DNA of 64,000 nucleotides from Chryseobacterium soli (GCF_000737705.1 NZ_JPRH01000006.1:62001-126000), one strand, 5' to 3'. Shown: positions 16,731-25,208, numbered from the stretch's first letter. The notes: generated by a model from the sequence alone, not told the origin. Numbers and translations: made by a program.

Positions 16731-17672
16731 TTACTTAATAGATTCTTTTTGCTGTTTTTCTGCAAAAGCTGCTGCCGCTTCTTTCACCCAAAGGTTTTCT
16801 TGTTGCGCCTTTACTTTTGTCTGTAACCTTTTCTTATTACAAGGTCCGTTTCCTTTCAGGATTGTCATGAATTCATCCCACGGAAGTTCTCCGAAATCGT
16901 AATGCTGTCTTTCCTCATTCCATTTCAGATCTTTGTCCGGAATGGTTAATCCTAAGAATTCAGCCTGAGAAACGGTAACGTCAATAAATCGCTGACGAAG
17001 ACTGTCGTTACTCTCACGCTTTACTCTGTAATTCATAGAGATTTTAGAGTTAGGTGAACTGTCGTCATTCGGACCAAACATCATTAGAGCCGGCCACCAG
17101 AAACGGTTTAGAGAAGCCTGAGCCATTTCTTTCTGTTGTTTTGTACCACGGCAAAGCGCCATCAGGATTTCATATCCTTGTCTTTGGTGGAAAGATTCTT
17201 CTTTACAGATTTTCACCATGGCTCTGGAGTAAGGACCGTAAGAATTCCCCATCAGCATTACCTGATTCATAATGGCAGCGCCGTCTACCAGCCAGCCGAT
17301 TGCTCCGATATCTGCCCAGCTTAATGTTGGATAATTGAAAATACTTGAGTATTTTGCCTTTCCTTCCAGCATATCTTCGTAAGTCGCGTCTCTATCTGCT
17401 CTGATAGTTCCGTTTCCTAAGGTTTCAGTGGCAGAATACAGGTATAAACCATGTCCTGCTTCATCCTGAACCTTTGCGAGCAATGCCATTTTTCTTCTTA
17501 ATGAAGGGGCTCTGGAAATCCAGTTGGCTTCCGGCAGCATTCCGACAATCTCAGAGTGTGCATGCTGCGAAATCTGACGAACCAATAATTTTCTGTAATC
17601 ATCAGGCATTACATCTTTTGGTTCTACTTTATTTTCTTCGTGAACGTATTGAACAAATTTTTCTAAGTCCAT
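16731..17672 (-). CDS. paaA: PaaA, catalytic di-iron subunit of phenylacetyl-CoA epoxidase
   Basis: 313 residues of ferritin-like fold. Iron ligands lie in [19 protein letters not shown] (ExxH) and [13 protein letters not shown] (ExxH). The protein starts with [22 protein letters not shown] and contains [17 protein letters not shown], as in PaaA. With PaaB, PaaC and the reductase PaaE it converts phenylacetyl-CoA to the 1,2-ring epoxide using O2 and NADPH. Confidence 0.96.
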   Translation of the reverse strand: MDLEKFVQYVHEENKVEPKDVMPDDYRKLLVRQISQHAHSEIVGMLPEANWISRAPSLRRKMALLAKVQDEAGHGLYLYSATETLGNGTIRADRDATYEDMLEGKAKYSSIFNYPTLSWADIGAIGWLVDGAAIMNQVMLMGNSYGPYSRAMVKICKEESFHQRQGYEILMALCRGTKQQKEMAQASLNRFWWPALMMFGPNDDSSPNSKISMNYRVKRESNDSLRQRFIDVTVSQAEFLGLTIPDKDLKWNEERQHYDFGELPWDEFMTILKGNGPCNKKRLQTKVKAQQENLWVKEAAAAFAEKQQKESIK

Positions 17673-17696
17673 ATCTTTTGTTTTTTTGTATTAAAG

Positions 17697-17764
17697 TAAA
17701 ATGTCGGTTGTATAATGTAATTCGATATACTTTTTACATTATACATTTTACACTTTACAAAAAA
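17697..17764. repeat. Inverted repeat between paaE and paaA
   Basis: TGTATAATGTAA (17709-17720) pairs with TTACATTATACA (17734-17745), and flanking AGTAAAATGT pairs loosely with ACATTTTACACT. It fills most of the 92-bp gap and belongs to the same style as the repeats at 12310 and 15386. Confidence 0.65.
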
Positions 17765-18850
17765 TTAAACATCATAATTAAGCATCACCACATTGGTTGT
17801 CGGGTGACATTGGCAAGTAAGAACAAATCCTCTTGCTACCTCGTCTTCGGTAAGCGCAAAGTTTTTTTCCATGAAAACTTCTCCTTCTAATACTTCGGCC
17901 TTACACGTACAGCACACTCCTCCTTTACAAGCAAAAGGTACAGGAAGATTGTCTTTCAATGCTTTATCTAAGATACTCTCTTTTTTAGAATTAAGGTGGA
18001 ATGAATATTCATCGTCATCAATGATTACCGTCACCATACTTTCAATATTGGCAATCGCTTTGAATTCATCACTCATTTCTGCAGAATTCTCTTCGTCAGG
18101 AGCGGTGAAATATTCAAATAAAACCTGAATAGCAGGTACTTTTTTATCTTTCTTTAAATAATCGGCGATGCCTTTGATCATTTCAGCAGGTCCACAGATG
18201 AAATAGGTGGCTTCCTTTACGTCGATATCTGTATATCTTTCAAATAAATGATCTAGTTTTTCAGGGGAAATTCTTCCTTCAAAAATAGGGTCTTCATGTT
18301 TTTCACGGCTTACCAGATAAACCACTTTCAGTCTTCCATTGAAATGCTCTACCAGCTTTTCAATTTCAGCTTTTTTCATAATTTGGCTCATGCTTCTGTT
18401 GCTGTAGAACAGATATGCATTGCTGTTGGGTTCCTGGTAAAGGCTTTCTTTAATATTGGATAAAATCGGACTGATTCCACTTCCTGCTGCCAAACCGATA
18501 TAGGTTTTCGTGTTGGAGGGGTGATAAGATGTATTGAAACCTCCCATAGGCGGCATTACTTCCAAGACTTCATCCATATGAAGATGTTCATTGAAATATC
18601 CTGAAACCTTTCCGCCTTCCAATAATTTCACCAATACTTCAAGCGTGTTGCTTTTTTCGCTTGGCGCATTACAGATAGAGTAAGAACGTCTCTCTTCATT
18701 TCCGTCGATCATCATTCGGAAGTTAAGATATTGTCCCTGTTTGAATCTGAATTTATCTTTCAGTTCTTCAGGAATTTCTACCGCTACATTCACTGCATCG
18801 TTGGTATCTTTCTGAACTTTTACCGTTTTTAGTTTATAAAATGAATTCAT
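17765..18850 (-). CDS. paaE: PaaE, reductase of phenylacetyl-CoA epoxidase
   Basis: 361 residues. The N-terminal ferredoxin-reductase part has the flavin motif RRSYSICNAP (near residues 54-63) and the NAD(P) segment GLAAGSGISPILS. The C-terminal plant-type [2Fe-2S] domain has CKGGVCCTCKAEVLEG and a final Cys in VLTCQCHP. It passes electrons from NADPH to PaaA. Its ATG overlaps the paaK stop codon (ATGA, 4 bases), so the two are translationally coupled. Confidence 0.95.
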   Translation of the reverse strand: MNSFYKLKTVKVQKDTNDAVNVAVEIPEELKDKFRFKQGQYLNFRMMIDGNEERRSYSICNAPSEKSNTLEVLVKLLEGGKVSGYFNEHLHMDEVLEVMPPMGGFNTSYHPSNTKTYIGLAAGSGISPILSNIKESLYQEPNSNAYLFYSNRSMSQIMKKAEIEKLVEHFNGRLKVVYLVSREKHEDPIFEGRISPEKLDHLFERYTDIDVKEATYFICGPAEMIKGIADYLKKDKKVPAIQVLFEYFTAPDEENSAEMSDEFKAIANIESMVTVIIDDDEYSFHLNSKKESILDKALKDNLPVPFACKGGVCCTCKAEVLEGEVFMEKNFALTEDEVARGFVLTCQCHPTTNVVMLNYDV

Positions 18851-20166
18851 TTTTTCTTTAGTATTCTATTAATTTTTCCACCTTCGCACTTAGGCAAACT
18901 GTCCTGGGCATGAATTTTCACTTTCGTTGTGATTCCTACCCGTTTTTTTATTTCGTTTTCTATACTTTTTCCAAAGTTCCCGACAAAAATAGTATAATCA
19001 TCGGTATTTATTACCTGCTGGGCTTCTTTTACAAAATCATCATCAATTTCTATGTCAATATCCAGTGCTACACACATTTGTTCTTTTTCAACCGGAGTCA
19101 GATAATAATTCGGTACAACACCTTTCACATGAGAAAAAGCTTCTTCTATCTGGCTTGGATATACATTTACGCCTCTTACGATCAGCATATCATCAGCTCT
19201 ACCAAGAATAGGTCTCATTTTAACCATGTTTCTCTTGCCATTATCATCATAATAAAGACTGGTAATATCATTGGTCCAATACCGTAAAAGCGGCATAGCT
19301 TTCTTTGTTAATGTAGTGATCACCAAAACTCCTTCTTCCCCGAAAGGAACCGGTTGTTTAGTAACCGGATCTAAAATTTCAGGATAAAAATGGTCTTCCC
19401 AGATGTAAGAACCTCCTTTTTCCTCAAAATCTTCCATAGAAACCCCGGGACCGATAATTTCACTTAACCCGTAAATATTGGTCGCGTGAACGCCTAATCT
19501 TTCTTCAATATGATGTCTTATCAATTCCGTCCAGGGCTCTGAACCCAATACGGCATATTTTAAACTTATTTCATCCGCAGAAATTCCTCTGTTAGCAAAT
19601 TCATCTGCAATTGTTAAAGCATAGGAAGGAGAACAGCAGATCACTTCAGGTTTGAAATCCATAATGAGATCCACCTGTCTGGTCGTCATTCCCCCTGAAA
19701 TCGGCAGAACGCTCATTCCTAATTTTTCAGCTCCGTAATGAAGTCCAAGTCCTCCCGTGAAAATTCCATATCCGTAGGCATTGTGCAGCTGCATTCCGGC
19801 TCTTGCACCGGCTGCATATAAAGATCTTGCTACCACTTCACTGAAAAGATCAACATCTTCTTTGGTATACCCCACTACTGTAGGTCTTCCCGTGGTTCCG
19901 CTTGAACAGTGAATTCTCTGAAGTTCATTTTTCGGAACTGTAAATAAGCCAAACGGGTAATTATCTCTCAAATCCTGTTTATAGGTAATCGGCAGTTTTG
20001 AAATATCTTCAATTGACCTTATCTCCTTAGGTGATATTCCTGCTTCATTAAATTTTCCTTTATAAAAATCCGATCTCTCCCCAAGATACTCTACCAAAGC
20101 TGACAATCTCTCGGATTGAAGCTGTCTCAATTGGTCGAGCTTTAAGTATTCAACTGAAAAATCCAT
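18847..20166 (-). CDS. paaK: Phenylacetate-CoA ligase PaaK
   Basis: 439 residues from ATG 20166 (MDFSVEYLKLDQLRQLQ). The frame could start at a TTG two codons earlier, but the ATG is preferred. Adenylate-forming motifs are present: HCSSGTTGRPTVVGYT near 88-103, YGLSEIIGPGVS, and YWTND with GRADDMLIVRGVNVYPSQIEE in the C-terminal part. It activates phenylacetate to phenylacetyl-CoA, the first step and the inducer. It heads the catabolic run, with a strong-looking promoter and palindromic operator just upstream. Confidence 0.96.
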   Translation of the reverse strand: MDFSVEYLKLDQLRQLQSERLSALVEYLGERSDFYKGKFNEAGISPKEIRSIEDISKLPITYKQDLRDNYPFGLFTVPKNELQRIHCSSGTTGRPTVVGYTKEDVDLFSEVVARSLYAAGARAGMQLHNAYGYGIFTGGLGLHYGAEKLGMSVLPISGGMTTRQVDLIMDFKPEVICCSPSYALTIADEFANRGISADEISLKYAVLGSEPWTELIRHHIEERLGVHATNIYGLSEIIGPGVSMEDFEEKGGSYIWEDHFYPEILDPVTKQPVPFGEEGVLVITTLTKKAMPLLRYWTNDITSLYYDDNGKRNMVKMRPILGRADDMLIVRGVNVYPSQIEEAFSHVKGVVPNYYLTPVEKEQMCVALDIDIEIDDDFVKEAQQVINTDDYTIFVGNFGKSIENEIKKRVGITTKVKIHAQDSLPKCEGGKINRILKKK

Positions 20167-20176
20167 ATTCAACTAA

Positions 20177-20190
20177 CTAACATTTGTTAG
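20177..20190. promoter_or_regulatory. Palindromic operator in front of paaK
   Basis: CTAACA-TT-TGTTAG is a perfect 6+2+6 palindrome 10 bases upstream of the paaK ATG. It starts 3 bases below the -7 box and so covers the expected transcription start, a place where a repressor would block. The likely ligand is the TetR-family protein encoded at 20392-20970, with phenylacetyl-CoA as inducer by analogy with PaaR; this is inference. Confidence 0.7.
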
Positions 20191-20193
20191 GTG

Positions 20194-20224
20194 TAAATTT
20201 ATAAAGATTTTACCACCTGACAAA
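20194..20224 (-). promoter_or_regulatory. paaK promoter (-33/-7 of Bacteroidota type)
   Basis: In the minus direction a TTTG (20221-20224) is followed after 19 bases by TAAATTTA (20194-20201), against the consensus TTTG and TAnnTTTG. Transcription would start near 20188, inside the palindromic operator, giving a leader of about 20 bases. Confidence 0.6.
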
Positions 20225-20356
20225 ATTTTTATGATTTTCATCATATTTTGAATTATTCTAAAGAACTGTGATAGATAAAGAATTGCAATAATCAACCTAA
20301 TTTAATCGTTAAAACATTTACAATCAGTTAATTATAAATGTTCATTATTTGAAATA

Positions 20357-20370
20357 TGTGAATTTTCACA
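20357..20370. promoter_or_regulatory. TGTGA-N4-TCACA palindrome
   Basis: TGTGAA-TT-TTCACA lies between the tetR stop and the paaK promoter, about 190 bp above the paaK ATG. It has the look of a CRP/FNR-family site with 4-base spacing, but may be only part of the tetR 3' region. The rest of the 225-bp gap shows nothing else clear. Confidence 0.35.
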
Positions 20371-20391
20371 CTTCTAAAATTATAAAAGTAT

Positions 20392-20970
20392 TTACCGTTT
20401 TTGATTTCCTAATAACCCGAAGAGTATTTTATCCCGGATTTCTTCGGTGATTTCATTGGTGGAATCGATATTTCTTTTGAACCAGAAATAAGAATTATTT
20501 AAGGTATGAAGGATAAACCTGGTGGTAAAAGTGGGTGACTTCAGTTCCCAGTTTTGAGCCTGGAAAATTTCAGAAATTAATTCTTCCACCTCAAGCTGAT
20601 ATTGTTTTCTCAGTTCTATAAACTCAGGAAGCCTTTCTTCCAAATGCCTCCATTCATTGGAATAGATATGAGTAACATCGCGGTTTTTAAGAACAACCGA
20701 CAGATGTTTATCAATAAAGAGGTCCAGCTTTTCTTTTGGATTTACAGGAGTATTTTTTACAGATTGAAGTTCTACAAAGAATTCCTGTGCAATTCCAAAG
20801 CAAATCCATTCCAGAATTTCCTCTTTGGAACGTATGTGCGCATAGAGAGAGGCTGCTTTAATGTTCAGTTTGGTTGCCAGATCTCTTACAGAACTGCCCA
20901 TATACCCTTTCTCTTTGAAAAGTTCTACAGCAACGTCTAATATTTTTCTTTGTTTTTCTTTTAACTCCAT
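20392..20970 (-). CDS. TetR-family regulator of the paa cluster (PaaR-like)
   Basis: 192 residues. The N-terminal helix-turn-helix matches TetR (KILDVAVELFKEKGYMGSSVRDLATKLNIKAASLYAHIRSKEEIL, residues about 9-53). The C-terminal ligand domain resembles regulators of phenylacetate and fatty-acid genes (FWFKRNI near the end). It is the first minus-strand gene above paaK and most likely represses the cluster until phenylacetyl-CoA accumulates, standing in for PaaX of proteobacteria. A perfect -7 box (TACTTTTG, 20981-20988 on the minus strand) gives it its own, very short-leader promoter. Confidence 0.85.
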   Translation of the reverse strand: MELKEKQRKILDVAVELFKEKGYMGSSVRDLATKLNIKAASLYAHIRSKEEILEWICFGIAQEFFVELQSVKNTPVNPKEKLDLFIDKHLSVVLKNRDVTHIYSNEWRHLEERLPEFIELRKQYQLEVEELISEIFQAQNWELKSPTFTTRFILHTLNNSYFWFKRNIDSTNEITEEIRDKILFGLLGNQKR

Positions 20971-21147
20971 CGGTGAAATGCAAAAGTAATTATTCTGATT
21001 TTAATATATTGATTTTGAATGAATGATTTTTTAACGCTGCAGGAGCAGAGGTTATTTATAGTTATTACGGTTATTTTCCTTTGTAACAATATGATATTCA
21101 ACTAGATATATTTTATCAAGAGGAAGCTTATTCTTTTTTACCACCCC

Positions 21148-21197
21148 GTCAAAAATTCCCAGAATTTTTGACACCCCTCCAAGGGAGGGGAATTTTT
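21148..21197. repeat. Double-hairpin intergenic repeat
   Basis: Two adjacent hairpins: GTCAAAAATTC / GAATTTTTGAC (21148-21158 and 21162-21172, loop CCA), then CCCCTCC / GGAGGGG (21174-21180 and 21184-21190, loop AAG), followed by a T run. It lies between divergent genes, where a terminator is not expected, so it is probably a dispersed repeat unit. Confidence 0.7.
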
Positions 21198-21290
21198 ACT
21201 GCGCTGTTTTCAAAATTAGCTCTATTAATCTTTTTATAATTTTTATGATATGACGATTTTTCCATCATTTTATTATAAATAATTATGAAT

Positions 21291-21347
21291 CGGAAATTTT
21301 GTCTTTGTGTTTTTTGCTAAAAAATGCATAATTCGGAAATTTTGTCT
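21291..21347 (+). repeat. 14-bp direct repeat upstream of clpB
   Basis: CGGAAATTTTGTCT occurs at 21291-21304 and 21334-21347, 43 bp apart, about 160-220 bp before clpB. Matching flanks (ATnATnnAAT before, T/C-rich after) extend the likeness. It may be a regulator site for this stress gene or a remnant of a duplication. Confidence 0.5.
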
Positions 21348-21508
21348 CAAATATTTATAAATTCAACAAAAGAACAGTTTTTGCGATACACTAATCGAAT
21401 TAAATGATAAATAATTGATAACATTAAGAAATTGAGCCTTAAAATTTAATTTCTTGATGTTTTTTAGAAAAATTAATCGGAACTTAACCTTACCAAAAAT
21501 ATAAAAAT

Positions 21509-24103
21509 ATGAACTTAAACCAATATACCGTAAAATCACAGGAAGCCATCCAGGCAGCACAGCAAGTTGCAATGGAATTTGGCAATCAAAGTATAGAACC
21601 TCAACATCTTCTGGAAGGGATCTTTCAAGTGGATGAAAATATATCGCCTTTTTTATTAAAAAAATCTGAAGCAGATGCTAATTTAGTGAGAGAGCGAAAT
21701 CGTGAAAATTTAGAAAAGCTTCCTAAAGTACAGGGAGGAAACATTTATCTTTCACAATCCGCCAATAAAGTTTTATTGGATGCTCCCAATATTGCTAAAA
21801 AAATGGGCGATGAATTTGTAACGATTGAGCATTTATGGTTATCTCTTTTAGAAACCAGCTCAGAAGTTTCCAAAATGCTGAAAGATATGGGTGTAACTAA
21901 AAGTCTTTTGGAAGGCGGAATTAAAGAATTAAGAAAAGGAAGCAAAGCTACTTCTGCAAGTTCGGAAGAAACGTACCAGTCCTTAAATAAATATGCTAAA
22001 AACTTCAATGAGTTAGCAGCAGAAGGAAAACTGGATCCTGTAATCGGACGTGATGAAGAAATCAGAAGGGTGCTGCAGATTCTTTCAAGAAGAACAAAAA
22101 ACAATCCGATCTTAATCGGTGAACCTGGGGTGGGTAAAACTGCCATCGCAGAAGGAATTGCCCACAGAATTATCAGTGGGGATATTCCGGAAAACCTAAT
22201 GGATAAAACTTTATATTCATTAGATATGGGTGCACTGATTGCCGGAGCAAAATATAAGGGTGAATTTGAAGAGCGATTAAAATCTGTTGTTAATGAAGTA
22301 ATTAAATCAGATGGGCAGATCATCCTTTTCATCGACGAAATCCACACATTAGTGGGTGCCGGAGGTGGTGAAGGCGCCATGGATGCTGCCAATATTCTGA
22401 AACCGGCTTTGGCAAGAGGAGAATTAAGAGCAATCGGAGCCACCACACTGAATGAATATCAGAAATATTTCGAAAAAGATAAGGCATTAGAAAGACGTTT
22501 CCAGAAAGTCATGGTGGAAGAACCGGATACTGAGGCTGCGATTTCTATTCTTAGAGGTATTAAAGACAAATATGAGGCCCACCACAAAGTAAGAATCAAA
22601 GATGAAGCGATAATTGCAGCTGTTGAAATGTCTCAACGATATATTTCAGACCGATTTTTACCAGATAAAGCGATCGACCTTATTGATGAAGCGTCTGCTA
22701 AATTAAGAATGGAGATCAATTCAAAACCGGAAGAACTGGATGTTTTAGACAGAAAGCTGATGCAGATGGAAATTGAACTGGCTGCCATTTCAAGAGAGGG
22801 CAACCAGACCAAGATCGATCATTTGAAAGAAGATATTTCCAAAATATCAGAGGAAAGAAATGAGATCAATGCTAAATGGCTGAAAGAAAAACAAAAATCT
22901 GAGGACTTAACATCAATCAAAAAAGATATTGAATCTCTGAAACTGGAAGCTGAAAGAGCTTCAAGAGCCGGAGATTATGCAAAAGTTGCTGAAATTCAGT
23001 ACGGAAAAATAAAAGAAAAAGAAGATGCTTTGCAGAAACTTGAACTGGAAATGCAAAACCATCAGAATGAATTGATTAAAGAGGAAGTAACCGCAGACAA
23101 CATTTCAGAAGTTATCGGAAAATGGACAGGAATTCCTGTTACGAAGCTTTTGCAGTCTGAAAGAGAAAAGTTATTACATCTGGAAACGGAACTTCATCAT
23201 AGGGTTGTTGGACAGGAGGAAGCTATTCAAGCGGTTGCAGATGCGATCAGAAGAAACAGAGCGGGATTGAGTGATGAGAAAAAACCAATCGGTTCATTTC
23301 TTTTCCTGGGAACAACAGGTGTCGGAAAAACTGAGCTGGCAAAAGCACTGGCTGAATTCTTATTCGATGATGAAAACAATATGACGAGAATTGATATGAG
23401 TGAATATCAGGAACGTCACAGTGTTTCAAGACTGGTAGGTGCTCCTCCGGGATATGTAGGATATGATGAGGGAGGACAATTAACTGAAGCAGTACGAAGA
23501 AGACCTTATTCTGTAGTCCTGCTGGATGAGATTGAAAAAGCACATCCTGATGTTTTCAATACGCTGTTACAGGTTTTAGATGACGGCCGTCTTACGGATA
23601 ATAAGGGACGTGTGGTGAATTTTAAAAATTCGATCATCATTATGACTTCGAATCTCGGATCACACCTGATTCAGGAGAATTTTGAAAACATTACGGAAGA
23701 AAACCAGGATGAAATTGTTGATAAAACGAAAGATGAGGTTTTTGATCTGCTGAAACAGACTTTACGCCCGGAATTCCTGAACAGAATTGATGAGATCGTT
23801 CTTTTCCAGCCTTTAAGAAAAAAAGAAATCGGAAAAATCGTTCAGTATCAATTGAGAGGATTCAATGATATGCTCGCCAAAAGAAATATCATTATGACTG
23901 CTACACAGGATGCTGTAGATTATTTAATGAACAAAGGATATGATCCTGCTTTCGGAGCGAGACCACTGAAAAGGGTTATTCAACAGGAAGTACTGAACAA
24001 ATTGTCCAGAGAGATTCTTGCAGGAACGGTAAATGAGGGAGACCGAATCACATTGGATTATTTTGAAGAAACAGGATTGGTATTCCGTCCTGCAGAACAA
24101 TAA
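21509..24103 (+). CDS. clpB: ClpB disaggregase
   Basis: 864 residues, full length for ClpB/Hsp104. In order: Clp N domain (repeats starting YTVKSQEAIQAAQQVA); AAA+ domain 1 with Walker A GEPGVGKT near residue 207 and Walker B ILFIDEIHTL; a coiled-coil middle domain (about 405-530, rich in K/E) that separates ClpB from ClpC or ClpA; and AAA+ domain 2 with GTTGVGKTEL near 603 and VVLLDEIEKAHP. It has no ClpP-binding loop. With DnaK it frees proteins from aggregates after heat stress. Monocistronic, closed by a strong terminator. Confidence 0.97.
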   Translation: MNLNQYTVKSQEAIQAAQQVAMEFGNQSIEPQHLLEGIFQVDENISPFLLKKSEADANLVRERNRENLEKLPKVQGGNIYLSQSANKVLLDAPNIAKKMGDEFVTIEHLWLSLLETSSEVSKMLKDMGVTKSLLEGGIKELRKGSKATSASSEETYQSLNKYAKNFNELAAEGKLDPVIGRDEEIRRVLQILSRRTKNNPILIGEPGVGKTAIAEGIAHRIISGDIPENLMDKTLYSLDMGALIAGAKYKGEFEERLKSVVNEVIKSDGQIILFIDEIHTLVGAGGGEGAMDAANILKPALARGELRAIGATTLNEYQKYFEKDKALERRFQKVMVEEPDTEAAISILRGIKDKYEAHHKVRIKDEAIIAAVEMSQRYISDRFLPDKAIDLIDEASAKLRMEINSKPEELDVLDRKLMQMEIELAAISREGNQTKIDHLKEDISKISEERNEINAKWLKEKQKSEDLTSIKKDIESLKLEAERASRAGDYAKVAEIQYGKIKEKEDALQKLELEMQNHQNELIKEEVTADNISEVIGKWTGIPVTKLLQSEREKLLHLETELHHRVVGQEEAIQAVADAIRRNRAGLSDEKKPIGSFLFLGTTGVGKTELAKALAEFLFDDENNMTRIDMSEYQERHSVSRLVGAPPGYVGYDEGGQLTEAVRRRPYSVVLLDEIEKAHPDVFNTLLQVLDDGRLTDNKGRVVNFKNSIIIMTSNLGSHLIQENFENITEENQDEIVDKTKDEVFDLLKQTLRPEFLNRIDEIVLFQPLRKKEIGKIVQYQLRGFNDMLAKRNIIMTATQDAVDYLMNKGYDPAFGARPLKRVIQQEVLNKLSREILAGTVNEGDRITLDYFEETGLVFRPAEQ

Positions 24104-24134
24104 ATAGTTTTTTTTCATATATTATTTTTGTAGT

Positions 24135-24170
24135 AAGTGGCGCAGATCAGGTCTGCGCCACTTATTTTTT
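24135..24170 (+). terminator. clpB terminator
   Basis: Perfect 12-bp GC-rich arms AAGTGGCGCAGA (24135-24146) and TCTGCGCCACTT (24152-24163), loop TCAGG, then a T run. A classic intrinsic terminator 31 bp past clpB. Confidence 0.9.
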
Positions 24171-24244
24171 TAAACTCAAACGGTTAAAATTCTTATTCAT
24201 ACATTTACAATAACCAAACATCATTAATCAAAACAAGTAATATT

Positions 24245-24394
24245 ATGAAAAAATTAAAAAGAAACGAATTGAAGGAAATCACCGGAGCTGGTCCGGCACC
24301 TATTTATTGTGCTCTTGATGGCTCATGCCCTTCGGGACTTTGCTGCAGTAATGGTACCCTTTGTAAAGATCCTAAAAAGTATCCTTGCATCTAA
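24245..24394 (+). CDS. Six-cysteine bacteriocin-like peptide with double-glycine-type leader
   Basis: A 49-residue peptide with its own terminator. The leader MKKLKRNELKEITGAG matches the short KxLxRxELKxIxGG-type leaders of Bacteroidota ribosomal peptides, with GAG in place of GG. The core (about 33 residues) has six Cys spaced C-x5-C-x4-C-C-x5-C-x7-C, compatible with an inhibitor-cystine-knot pattern. Leader processing would normally need a C39 peptidase/ABC exporter, and none is visible in this window. It could be a bacteriocin, a signalling peptide or a modified-peptide precursor. The start is preceded by an A-rich region, as is usual here. Confidence 0.7.
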   Translation: MKKLKRNELKEITGAGPAPIYCALDGSCPSGLCCSNGTLCKDPKKYPCI

Positions 24395-24408
24395 AAAAAA
24401 TTCTATGA

Positions 24409-24444
24409 TAAGAGCGGCGAAATTAATTTTTTGCCGCTTTTTTT
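24409..24444 (+). terminator. Terminator of the six-Cys peptide gene
   Basis: AGCGGC (24413-24418) and GCCGCT (24433-24438), extended by A:T pairs on both sides, then a T run. It ends the peptide gene as a single small transcript. The 200 bp beyond it, up to 24644, hold a small hairpin (CCGTGAAAACACGG) but no convincing gene. Confidence 0.8.
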
Positions 24445-24644
24445 ATGTTTTCCCGAAAGCATCATTAAATATAATAAAACACTCATTTTTCTTTTTAAAA
24501 AGTCAATAATACTTTATACTTTTAACACCCAAAATGCAATCCGTGAAAACACGGATAATAAACGGGAAAAACACCTATCGCTTAGCTCGTATTTTTTGCG
24601 AAATTTGCGTTACTAACTAACATTCTATCTTAAACACTAATATT

Positions 24645-25208
24645 ATGACAACAGAACCTACTCCTAATTCTGAAAACAATGATTTACCGGCAGCTCCCAA
24701 CACGATGCTCACTCCGTTTATCCAGGGTTTAATAGACAATTACCGCATCCGTCAGCTCAACGTAATCAATGGTGCAATGAATATCGATGATGCACATTCT
24801 ATCTGGTTTGATCTCCCTACTTTAAAAAAATTCATTGCCGATATAGAAGCTGAAACTCAAAAAGTAGATACAGCTATAACAGAAAGTAGTTTAGGAGTAA
24901 GATTTCATTATGCAGCCTACCCAAGAATTGAAGACTGGGATCAGATGGCAGATCAGCCGATTGTACAGGAATATGCAGGAAAACACACGTTAGTAATGAT
25001 TCCTACTTTGAAAATTGCGGATGAAAATGGTGAAATGCTGAATTATGATTTCAATCCAATGGATTCTTCAACATACAGTATTACACAAGAAACAGGAATT
25101 GAAAACGAACAGGTTATGGCAATGGGAGCAAAATCTCCTAAATCGATTTTATGCCAGAATCATGGAGCTTTAATTCCACCGGATCTTTCAGTAGTAGAAC
25201 AATTCTAA
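24645..25208 (+). CDS. Unknown protein heading a two-component locus
   Basis: 187 residues, no signal peptide or membrane segment. The N-terminus is Pro/Asn-rich and disordered (TTEPTPNSENNDLPAAPNT), followed by a folded-looking part with FIQGLIDNYRIRQLNVINGAM and GVRFHYAAYPRI. The C-terminus has SILCQNHGALIPP with single Cys and His. I do not recognise the family. It is 44 bp ahead of a seven-helix membrane protein gene and is followed by a kinase and a regulator in the same direction, so it may belong to the signalling unit. Confidence 0.65.
   Translation: MTTEPTPNSENNDLPAAPNTMLTPFIQGLIDNYRIRQLNVINGAMNIDDAHSIWFDLPTLKKFIADIEAETQKVDTAITESSLGVRFHYAAYPRIEDWDQMADQPIVQEYAGKHTLVMIPTLKIADENGEMLNYDFNPMDSSTYSITQETGIENEQVMAMGAKSPKSILCQNHGALIPPDLSVVEQF

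Larger units (their letters stand above)
20971..21508. other. Gap between divergent tetR and clpB
   Basis: 538 bp without a convincing gene. It holds the tetR -7 box (20981-20988), a double hairpin (21148-21197) and two direct copies of CGGAAATTTTGTCT (21291-21304 and 21334-21347). No clear TAnnTTTG box for clpB was identified. Confidence 0.6.

Noticed and set aside
8521-17764. CRISPR array in the repetitive paa gaps
   Set aside because: The repeats are imperfect, unevenly spaced, inverted and separated by genes; there are no regular spacers or cas genes.
21745-22446. 233-codon minus-strand frame inside clpB
   Set aside because: It overlaps a fully conserved clpB region and has no recognisable motif.
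24309-24616. Overlapping plus-strand frames after the six-Cys peptide
   Set aside because: They run through the peptide's terminator and have low-complexity Phe/Lys composition.
24611-24624. CTAACTAACATT, similar to half of the paaK operator
   Set aside because: Only one half matches and no second arm is present; the gene downstream has no tie to phenylacetate.
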